A stretch of DNA of 64,000 nt from Molossus alvarezi (Eukaryota > Chordata > Mammalia > Chiroptera > Molossidae). The notes beneath the pieces are model-generated. The model ran no database searches. It was not told the origin of the DNA and worked only from the letters and a program-made list of their open reading frames with translations. Location of the stretch: contig CM073887.1 of NCBI GenBank assembly GCA_037176705.1, forward strand, positions 57,373,001 to 57,437,000, written 5' to 3'. Position 1 is the first letter of the stretch, and the number at the start of each line of letters is the position of its first letter. Shown piece after piece: positions 23,598-34,100 of the stretch. The translations under genes were made by a program, and so were the position numbers.

Positions 23598-26323
23598 GGG
23601 ACTTCCAGTCAAGATGGCAGGTAGGTAAATGCGGTACTCACCTCCTCCTAGAACCACATCAAAATTACAACTAAACTACAGAAAAACCATCATTCAGAAC
23701 TGCCTGAAATTGAGCTGAATGGAAATCCTACAACTACAAAATTTAAGAATCAGCCACATCAAGACAGGTAGGATGGGTGGAGGTACAGATGGGCTGGTCT
23801 CACACCCACATGTAGCAGATAAAAATCCAGAGGATACTTCCATGTGAAGGTCCTCCCTGAGGAGTGAGGGATCCCCATCCTAGGCCCCCCAGCTTAGGGT
23901 TCCAGTTCCAGAAAGAAAAGTCCCCGTAAGTTCTGGCTGTAAAAACCAGCAGAAACTGAGGCTGAGGGAGGCTGAAGCTTCTGGAGCCCCTTTTAAAGGG
24001 CCCACTCACAGAGTTACTCACACTTGCTCCCTCCAGGCTCCAGTGTGAGGGATGCAGCTCAAAGGCACCAGGACATACAGTAAAGAACTGAATTGTTTGG
24101 CATCAGGACAAGAGTTGGAGGGGTAGCTTTCTGCTGGACAGAGGTGCTGGAGGAGGCCTTTGTCCACTTCCCTGGGGTGGCAGATGGCTGCCATATCTGG
24201 TACTCCAGCAACCTGGCTCACACTGTTTGCCCCACCCTTGTGATGCCCTGAGGCCCTGCCCTACCCAATTTCGAGGCCCCACCTAAGCTGTTTCCAAAGG
24301 CTTCACCATAGGATTGGTATCTTGGATCCTGCTTCAGAGTTTCCTAAAATCTCTCACACAAGCAGCATCTGGTCTCAGACAGCTCCATACCTGTTATTTA
24401 GTGGCCCCAGGCCTGGCACTAGAAGCATCCAGTCTTTGTTCACAACTTGGCTTTTCCTGGGCACCTCCAATCCCAGCACAAGAAGCAGCCGCCAGCAGAT
24501 CACTTTGTAGCTTATGCTGGGTAGCCCCAGGTAGAACACAGGCAGAAAATGACCTTGTCCTAGAGTCAGTACACCCAATGGACAGCTTCAGACCACATCA
24601 AAGCACAACGACCCAACCACCTCCACAAGTGACACACTCAGTGAGTGGACTCAGTGGGTACCAGAACCCTGCTGAAGTAAGTCTTGCTCTGTGTGGTGGG
24701 CCCTTGCACAGCTTATCCTCCAAGGTAGTCTGAAACCAGTCGTCAGTGGGCACAGCCAGTCCTTGCAGCTGATCAGCCCGAGTAAATCCCTCTCATTGAC
24801 ATGCCAGCAGCAATCAAGACTCAATTACAACAGAAGTGTGTACAGTCCACACTAGGGGTGCACCTCGAGTGCCCAGCTGGGGTGATCAAGGAGACTGTGC
24901 CACTGGATCCTACAGGACACCTACAACAATAGACCATCCTACAAGGCCTAGGAGACCTAGCAACTCTACCTAATACATAGAAACAATCACAGGAAAGCAG
25001 CCAAAATGAGGAGACAAAGAAACATGTCCCAAATAAAAGAAAAGAACAAAACTCCAGGAAAAGAACTAACCAAAATGGAGATAAGCAATCAATCAGATGC
25101 AGAATACAAAACACTGGTTATATGGATGCTAAAGGAACTTAGTGAGAACTTCAAGGAACTTAAGGAGAACTTCAAGAAACTTAGTGAGAACATCAATAAT
25201 GTAAAAAAGGACCAGTGAGAAATTAAGGATGCACTAACTGAAATAAAGACTAATTTACAAAGAATCAATAGTAGAGTAGGTAAAGCCAAGAAGCAAACCA
25301 TCTATTTCAAATATAAAGAAGCAAAAATAACCTAATCAGGACAGCAAAAAGAAAACAGAATCCAAAAAAATGAGGATAGTGTTAGGAGCCTCTGAAACAA
25401 CTTCAAATGTGCCAACATTGGCATCAGGGGGGTGCCAGAAGGAGAAGAGAGAGAGCAAGAAATTGAAAACCTATTTGAAACAATAATGACAGAAAACTTT
25501 CCTAACTTGGTGAAGGAAACAGACATACAAGGCCAGGAAGCACAGAGAGTCCCAAACTAGATGAATCCAAAGAGGGCCACACCAAGACACATCAGCACTA
25601 AAATGCCAAAGGTTCAAGACAAAGAGAGAATCTTATAAGCAGCAAGAGAAAAGCAGTCCATTACCTACAAAGGAGCTCCCATAAGATTGTCAGTTGATGT
25701 CTCAAAGGAAACTTTGCAGGCCAGAAAGGAGTGGCAAGAGATATTCAAGGTGATGAAAAGCAACGACCTACAACCAAGATTACTGCAATCTATCATTTAG
25801 AATAGATGGACATATAAAGATTTTCCCAGTCAGGAAAAAGCTAAAGGAGTTCATCACCACCAAACCAGTATTATATGAAATGTTCAAGGGTCTTCTTGAA
25901 GGAGAAGAAGAACAAAAATATGAACAATAAAATGGCAATTAATACATATCTATCAACAATTGAATCTGCAAACAAAATGAACAAACAGAACAGAAACAAA
26001 CTCACAGATACAGAGAACATGTTGTTGCTTACCAGACGAGTGGGGTCTGGAGGGATGGGTGAAAAAGAAGAAGGAATTAAGAAGTACAAATTGGTTGTTA
26101 GACTGATGAACCTCAAAGGGAATGGGGGAGGAAGGGCAGGAAGAGATAAACCAAGGAACTTTTATGCATATATGCATAACCAATGGACACAGACAATAGT
26201 GTGGGGAAGACAGGAGGGGGTGGGATTGGGGAGGAAGGGGTCAATTGGGAAAAAAGGGGGGGACATCTCTTAATACATTCAACAATAAAGATAAGTTAAA
26301 ATTTTTTTAATTAAAAAAAGTAA
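23598..26323 (+). mobile_element. ORF1-only element H4, uninterrupted long form, 2.7 kb
   Basis: 5' end GGACTTCCAGTCAAGATGGC, long 5' UTR of 1.4 kb, ORF1 from ATG 25006 (open to 25218, then frame breaks up to about 25930), ORF2 start remnant at 25932, 3' UTR and A/T tail. Imperfect 16-bp TSD at 23582-23597 and 26324-26339 (two mismatches). Confidence 0.92.
25006..25930 (+). pseudogene. ORF1 of H4, broken
   Basis: Starts ATGAGGAGACAAAGAAACAT. The coiled coil has a local expansion (repeated ENFKEL-type heptads). An in-frame TGA lies at about 25216 and further stops follow. The C-terminal domain is still recognisable near 25630-25920. Confidence 0.85.
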
Positions 26324-26602
26324 AAGATAAAATGAAGTCATTAGGGTGGACCCTAATCTAATATGACTGGTATCCTTATAAGAAGAGATTAGGACACAGA
26401 CATACACAGAGGGAAGACCATGTGCACACACAGAGAAGACAGCAATCAATAAGCCAAGGAAAGAAATCTTACCAGAACCCTCCCATGCCAACACCTTGAT
26501 TTTGCACTTCCATTCTCCAGAACTATGAGATAATGTATTTTTGTTGTTTAAACCAGTCTGTGGTACTTTATTGTGGCAGCCCCAGCAAATTAACACAGCA
26601 AG
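26324..26602 (+). repeat. MaLR (MLT1-like) LTR, right part
   Basis: Continues the LTR split by H4: TCATTAGGGTGGACCCTAAT, TATGACTGGTATCCTTATAA, GATTAGGACACAGACA, and the terminal TTGTTGTTTAAACC and CAGCCCCAGCAAATTAACAC. Confidence 0.78.
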
Positions 26603-27149
26603 CAAGAGCTACACAATGAACTGGCATTTTGAGAAGCTCTAACATTGCAATAGCCCCCAAAAGGTCCACTTAGCAGTAAAGTGAAATATTTCATCAAATA
26701 TCTTTATAAACTGCAAATAGTTCAAAGACACCTGTGGGTAGATATCTCTGTTGCTGTCCTGAGAATCTGACCAAGACATAGCCTGGCTTGGCCACACTGG
26801 GTGGGGAGTCTTGCCTTTCTGTTTGTCTACAGTTCCTTGGGCCAAATCTTAGCAAAGTTCTGATTTTACCACCTATCTTGGTCAAACCTCACCTGGGACA
26901 ATGAGAAAGTTACTTGTCAAGAATAATCTTGCCCCACCTGCTTCCCAGTAGCTGGTGCACGTCGGGCAGGCAGTAAGGGAGCCCAGCCCCTGTGCATCAT
27001 GGTTCAAAGGACCCAAGGTATTTTCAGCTCTGGATCAATCAATAGGAGACCTGGGGTCCCCAGGGCAAGCATCACTTCCTAAGTGCCATGATCAAAGACT
27101 TTGTGAGTTTTCTCCAGACCCCAGAACTGGGAGAGTACCACTCCAGCTC

Positions 27150-27772
27150 ACCATTAGCTATGGACTGAATGTATGTGTCTCCCAAAAATTAATATGTTGA
27201 AACCCAACCCCCAATGTGATGGTATTCAGAGTTGGGCCTTTGGGAGGTGATTTGGTTATGAGGGTGGAGCCCTCATGAATGGGATTAATGCCCTTTTAAA
27301 AGGGACCCCAGAGTGCCCTGGCCAGTTTGGCTCAGCGGTTAGAGCGTCAGCCTGCGGTCCACAGAGACCCGGGTTCGGTTCCCGCTAAGGGCATGTACCT
27401 TGGCTGCAGTTTGTCCCCGGCCCTGGTTGGGTCGTGTGGGTGGCAGCCACTCGATGTGTCCCTTTCACATCGATGTTTCTCTCTCTTCCTCTCTCTCCTT
27501 CCTGCTTTATCTGAGTGAAAAATGGAAAAATGTCCTCGGGTGAGGATTAAAAAAAAAAATTTTTTTAAAGGGACCCCAGAGAGTTCCCTGTCCCTTCTAA
27601 CACGTGAGAACACAGCAAAAAGACAACATTCATGAACCAGGAAGCAGGTCTTCACCTGCACCTTGATCTTGGGCTTCCCAGCTTCCAGAACTTTGAGAAA
27701 TAAATTTCTGTTGTTTATAAGCCACCCAGTTTATGGCATTCTGTTATAGCAGCCAGAACAAACTAAGACACC
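27150..27772 (+). repeat. MaLR LTR (MST/MLT1-like) split by a SINE
   Basis: Signature blocks: AATATGTTGAAACCCAACCC, CTTTGGGAGGTGATTTGG, GGTGGAGCCCTCATGAATGG, AATAAATTTCTGTTGTTTAT, AACAAACTAAGACA. A type A SINE lies at 27315-27566. 26603-27150 shows nothing recognisable. Confidence 0.8.
27315..27566 (+). repeat. SINE type A inside MaLR LTR
   Basis: TSD AAAGGGACCCCAGAG at 27299-27313 and 27567-27581, starting at an L1-endonuclease-like TTTTAAAA site. Confidence 0.96.
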
Positions 27773-27985
27773 ATCCTACTGAACAAGCTCCCAAGTCCTC
27801 TCCCTAGAAATGGTCTGACTTATACCCCAAGAAACTTGCTATATCCAAGCTGCTGGTTCCATCTTGAGTGCATCCAAATTGGTTCATGGAGAGGCTGGGC
27901 CTTCCATGGAAGGGCACAAAGTTCCCATCTCCAAGAGCCAAGGGGGACTCGGGTACAGACCCCCACCCAGTCTCATTCCTGGGGT

Positions 27986-28118
27986 TCAACAGGAACATTT
28001 CCGCTCGCAAATCCAGTATGTAGCTTTGTTGCAGGAAAGGTCATTCCAGGTGCCACCTTTGTTCATGCTGGCACAGTCCTCGTCATTAATGTTGTTAGGT
28101 TCCTCTGGTTCCCAGAAG
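27986..28118 (-). CDS. CLEC17A: CLEC17A coding exon 11, ligand-binding site and stop
   Basis: Acceptor CTCCAG; reads FWEPEEPNN, then the DEDC and TWNDLSC motifs, and ends ERKCSC before TGA at 27988-27986. EPN plus WND are the residues that coordinate Ca2+ and mannose-type sugars in this lectin class. Confidence 0.96.
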
Positions 28119-31100
28119 CTGGAGAGAAGAAAACGTGGGTGTGGGAGGGATGAATAGGTGGAACACGGGGTATTTTTCGGGACAGTTATTATTATTCTAC
28201 ATGATACTGTGGTGGTGGCTACATAACATTGACATTGTGCATTTGTCAAAACCCATAGAATGTACAACACTTGGAGTGAACCCAAATGTAAAGTATGGAC
28301 TTTAGTTAATAATAATGTATCCATATTGGTTCAACAGTTGTAACAAATGCACCACATTAATGCAAGGTGTTAATAATAGAGGAAACTGTGTGCAGGAGAG
28401 GAGTGTATATATAGCAAATCTCTATACCTTCAGCTCAATTTTTCTGTAAATTAAAAAAATAATGGTCTATTGATATATATATATTATATAATATATAAAT
28501 ATAATATATATATAAACATATATATTATAGATGGTAAAAAGGCCTTCCTGGTACAGGGCTCTGTCTTCTATCTAAATCACTTCTTCAGCCTCTCAGAATT
28601 ATCTGAAGATGCTTCATCATCCCCTTCACCCCAACTTGTTTGTCCTAACTCAGCCCCATCTCCCTGTTCACCAGACCAATCTCTTCCCTCCTGAATCAGT
28701 TTCCTGCATCTGGTCAATGCCTGCCTCCTTTTCCAAAGAACACTTCCTTTACACCCTAATTCTCCCAACCTTCCAGGTCACAGCAGATCCCTATTTGGTG
28801 ATTCAGGTGCACAGGACTTATTAAAGAACACTCAGGAGAGAGGGAGAGAGAAAAGCAGGAATGGAGTAAGGGAAGAGGTGAGCAAGGATATGAGTTCAAC
28901 TGAATCTAGCCTCAGCCTGATCCCACAGGGAGCTCTGGAGAGTGAATAGTATCACAGAGTTATCCTAACTTGAGACAAGGTGTCCAGACTTCTCTGAGAC
29001 AGTCATTGGCTGTGGACCGACCCCAGTGGGAATAGGGTAACCTTACAGGTGAGCAGGCTTCCATTCAGCTGAGGACAACTATCTGAAGAAAGCACATGGT
29101 GACCCTTTAGCTGCCAATGCCTCCTGCTGGTGGATGGCTGCACCAGCCCTATACAGGGATCTAGCTGGGCACCCAAAGTGCCATGCCATCTCTATTTACA
29201 GAGCTGTGCCTTCTTCCAATAATCTTTAATAAAATATAAGATCCTCAGCCCAGCTGTTGTTCAATGGACTGAGTATTGTCCCATAGACTAAGAGGTCCCA
29301 GTTCAATTTCTGGTCAGGGCACATGCCCAAGTTGTAGGCTCAGTCCCCAGTAGAGGGAGTGCAGGAGGCATCCAATTGATGTCTCTCTCTCATATTGATG
29401 TTTCTATCTTTCTTTCCCTTACTCTCTAAAAAAATCAACAAAAACATATCTTGTTTAAAAATCAAATAATCAGCTCTATAGATGCTCATAAAACATTAAT
29501 TAATAAATAAATAAGCCCTGGCAGGTTTGGCTCAGTAGTTAGAGCGTTGGTCTACGGTCCACAGAGACCCGGGTTCAGTTCCTGCTAAGGGCATGTACCT
29601 TGGTTGCAGTTTGTCCCCAGCTTTGGTTGGGTTCTGCAGGTGGCAGCCGCTCAATGTGTCCCTTTCATGTAGATGTTTCTCTCTCTCTTTCTCTCTTTCC
29701 CTCCCACTCTATCTGAACAAAAAAATGAAAAATGTCCTCGGGTGAGGATGAATAAATAAATAAATAAATAAGATCCTCCGCCAAAACACTAATCTATGTA
29801 AAGAGCTCCTAGAAATCAATAAGAAAAAGACCAAAATCCCATATTGGGGAAAAAAAAAAAAACAGCCTGGCTGGTATGGCTCAGTGGATTGAGCATCTCC
29901 CATGGACTGAGAGGTCCCAGTTAAATTCCCAGTCAGGGCACATGCCTGAGTTGCGGGCTCAATCTTTAGATGGGGGGTGTACAGGAGGCAGGCGATCAAT
30001 GTTTCTCTCTCACATCGATGTTTCTATCTCTCTCTCCCTTCTTCTCTCTCTAAAAAAAGCAATAAAAAACATATTTTTTTAAAAACACAAAAGGTATGAA
30101 TAGATAACACAGAAATGTTAATACACATGGCTATTGAATATATGTTTTATGTCATTATAAGAGAAATGTAAATTAATACTATATTGGAATTCTATTTCAC
30201 CTGTAATAAAACCAACAAAATTCCAAAAGCTTGATGAACACATGGGTCAAAAAAACTATATAATCAGCCCTGGCCAGTTTGGCTCAGTGGTTAGAGCATC
30301 GGCCTGCGGTCCCAAGAGATCCGGGTTCGGTTCCCGCTAAGGGCATGTACCTCGGTTGCAGTTTGTCCCAGGCCCTGGTTGGTTGTGCAGGTGGCAACTA
30401 CTCGATGTGTCCCTGTCAAGTCAATGTTTCTCTCTCCCTCCCTCCCTCCCTTCCTCCCTCCCTCCCTCCCTCCCTTCCTCCCTCCCACTCTATCTGAACA
30501 AAACATAAAAAAAAAAAAATGTCCTCGGGTGAGGATAAAAAAAAAAAACTATATAATCAAGCTACTGAGAGACTAAATTGCTATAACCAGTATGGAAAAA
30601 TTTGTTAATGTTTATTTAAAATACAAATACATACACTCTTTTAGAAAGTAAAGTCTAATGGTTAAAAGTATAGACTTTGGCCCTGGCTGGTTTGGCTCAG
30701 CAGTTAGAGCATCGGCCTGTGGTCCCGAGAGATCCAGGTTCGGTTCCCACTAAGGGCATGTGCCTCGGTTGCAGTTTGTCCCCGGCCCTGGTTGGGTCGT
30801 GCGGGTAGCAGCCACTCGATGTGTCCCTTTCACGTCGATGTTTCTCTCTCTCTCTCTCTCTTTCCCTTCCACTCTGTCTGAACAAAAAAATGGGAAAATA
30901 TCCTCAGGTGAGGATAAAAAAATTAAAAAATATCTAAAAAGTATAGACTTTGGAGCTAGGTTGGTTGGCACTGCCACCTGCTAGCTGTCTAACCTTGGAC
31001 AGGTTGCTTAACCTTTCTGTGCCTCAGTTTTCTCATCTTTAAAATGAAAATTATAGCACTTTCTTTACAGAGATTAAATAAATGGGTTAATATCTGTAGA

Positions 31101-34100
31101 GTGCAAAAAGAATGAGATCCTGTTCATCCTCTTCTTCTTGTCCTATAGCCACTCCACCTTTCTTATTTTTTTCAACCATCAGCCTGGGAACTTGATATAC
31201 TTGAGCAGTTGTGCTAAGAAGTGGAGATTATTGCAATGGAGGAAAATTAAAGAGGTACCGAAAACAGAAGCCCTATCAGCAAAAAAGCACCTGTGCCTCT
31301 GCTGTCCAGTCCAGCCTGGGATTCTGGAGAAACTTCTAGCGTGGACTGCGCAAAGACCCACAATAAGCAGAGAACCCAAGAACTCTAGATACTTGCCTCA
31401 AAGTGACAGGCGACCCATCCAGCCACTTCCAGTCCCCTTCGTGCTCTCTGTCACTCAGTCCCAGCCAGTGTACCCGTGGAGAGCGGTGAGCCTTGGACAC
31501 AAAGTTCTGCAAGTACAAACTCCATTCAGCTATCAATTCTTCTATATGACCCTTAAGATGAGGGTCCTCCCTCTGTTCTGTCCCACACACATTTAAGGCT
31601 TATAAATGCCACCCCCAAACTTCCTCCCAGACCCTGTGGCCTCCAGAGAAGGATCAACACCCTTCTTCCTACTTGAGCATGTGCAGTGGGAATAATTATG
31701 TTACTTTCTCACATGAGCTGTGAACCAATCTTCACCTCAGTTTCCTCATCTGTAAAATGGAATAATAGTAACTACTGCCTCATAGGTTGTGAGAATTAAA
31801 TGAGTTAATAGCATAAAGCACTCAAAACTGTGTCTGACACAAAGTCAGTACTATGACATCTTCACATTTAACATTATAACATTTAAGGGATTTTTTTTAT
31901 CCTCACCTGAGGACATTTTTGCATTTATCTTCAGATAGAGTGAGAGCGAGAGAGGGAGGGAGAGAGAGAAACATCAATGTGAGAGAGACACATCGAGTGG
32001 CTGCCACCCACACAACCCCAGCCGGGGTGGGGACAAACTGCAACCAAGTCATGTGCCATTAGCGGGAACAGACCCCGGGACTGTCTGGTCCGCATGCCAA
32101 TGCTCTAACAACTAAGCCAAACCGGTCAGGGCCATTTAAGAGATATTTTAACAATAACTGATGATTAGTTTTAAATAACTGATGTCTTGGTTTCCCTTGT
32201 GCTTTCACCCCACCCTGCAGTCCTGATCGTCATTCAGGAAGAAAAGGAATTCATTGCCTCAGAAAAAGAACGTGAAGGGGAAAAGAAAGGAGAGGAATGG
32301 GGCTTCTTGCCTTTTTTTATGTCAAAAGCCCAAGCCTTTGGGAGAAAAGAAAGTTCTTGGGCCCTGCCAGTATGGCTCACTGGTTGGGTATCATCCAAAC
32401 CACCAAGAGGTAGCCAGTTTGATTCCCCGTCAGGGCACATGCCTAGGTTGTGGGCTCAATCCTCAGTAGGGAGTGTGCAGGAAGCAGCAGTCAATGTTTC
32501 TCTCTCTGTCTCCCTTTCCCTTCCTCTCTCTCTAAAAATCAATAAAAACATATTTTTAATAGAATAGTGCCTACCACATAGTAAGTCCTTAGGAAATGTT
32601 GGTTGAGCTAATAAATTAATACGTGAGCTATGCATTTTGCATGTATTATCTCATTTGGTCTTCATTGTGACCACTGAAGCAAGTATTATTAGTATCACCA
32701 TTTTATAGATGGGAAAACTGAGGCACAAAGAAGTTAAAGAACTTATCCTGGACCATTCATCCAGTGAATACCAGCTTGGTGTATAGACATTGAAGATCAT
32801 CCCTGACCAGTTTTGCTCAGTGGTTAGAGCATCAGCTTGTGGTCCAGAGAGACCCAGGTTCGGTTCCCGCTAAGGGCGCATACCTCGGTTGCAGTTTGTC
32901 CCCGGCCCTGGTTGGTCGTGCGGGTGGCAGCCACTCGATGTGTCCCTTTCACGTCGATGTTTCCCTCTCTCTCCCTCTCTCTCCCTCCCACTCATGTGAA
33001 CAAAAAAAAAAAGGAAAAATGTCCTTGGGTGAGGATAAAAAAAAAAAAAAAAAGACATCGAGGATCAGACCTATGGTCCCCTCCACCTTGACTCCACATA
33101 AGCTGTCCATTCAGAAGAAAAATGGAGAATCCCAACTGACTGAAATTAAATGTCCACAATCCAGGTATAATGGGAGCTCAAAAAAACTAAATGAATCACC
33201 TAAATCAAACATGGTATAGTTCTTGTGCACGTGAATTTAGGGAGTATAATTTATACCTGCCCCACTTACATTATCTAATGTAATCCCCCTAAAACTTCTC
33301 TATATTAGCTACTCATACAAATGATGCTATAAACAAAAGAATATAAACACAGAAAGGGCCCACAAGACAAAAAAAGATAATAATCTTAATAATAAAACAA
33401 ATTTATTTAGTATTTTAAATAAGTCTAATAATAAAATAATTATATTAATAAAATCCAACCAAATCAATTATTATATTAAATAAAAGTGATCTGAAACACC
33501 ATTTAAAAGCTGGAGATTGTCAGATTAAATTTTGAAAAATAAGACCCAACTCTATGCTGTCTATAAGAAATCCATTTTAAAAATAATGACATAGGTTATG
33601 CCTGGCTGGTGTGGCTCAACGGAATAAGCATTGTTCCATAAACTGAGAGGTCCCGGTTCGATTTCCAGTCAGGGCACATGCCCGGGTTGTGGGCTCTACC
33701 CCCAGTAGGAGGCATGCAGAAGGCAGCCAATCAATGTTTCTCTCTCACATCAATGTTTCTATTTATCTCTCCCTCCCTCTCTCTCTCTCTAAAAAATCAA
33801 TAGAAACATATTTTTAAAAATAATGACATAGGTTAAAAGTAAAAAGATGGAAAAAGACAAAGCATGCAAACATCTGGGCTCAAATCCATGCTCTGACACT
33901 TATTAGTTGTAAGTGACCACAGGGAAGTTGCTTAAGTATACTGTGCCTTTTTTTTCTCATCTGTGAAGTAAAAATGAGATGTGCTGTGTACAAATGGTAT
34001 TACTACCTACCTGCATGTAGTAGTACTAAGTCATAAAATTATTTACAAATATTTCAATTCTCCTATATATGCACAGGTAAAACTATTTGCCTACCACCTT

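Noticed and set aside
25875..26273. 132-residue open frame after ORF1 of H4
   Set aside because: It begins with the ORF2 start remnant, but the rest is 3' UTR sequence and is not open in the other copies; treated as chance.
27315..27400. tRNA-like segments with A- and B-box motifs, repeated about 25 times
   Set aside because: They are SINE heads followed by VES-like bodies and A tails with target duplications, not tRNA genes.
31138..31596. 152-residue plus-strand open frame
   Set aside because: It is antisense to CLEC17A exon 10, whose minus-strand frame fits the lectin domain.
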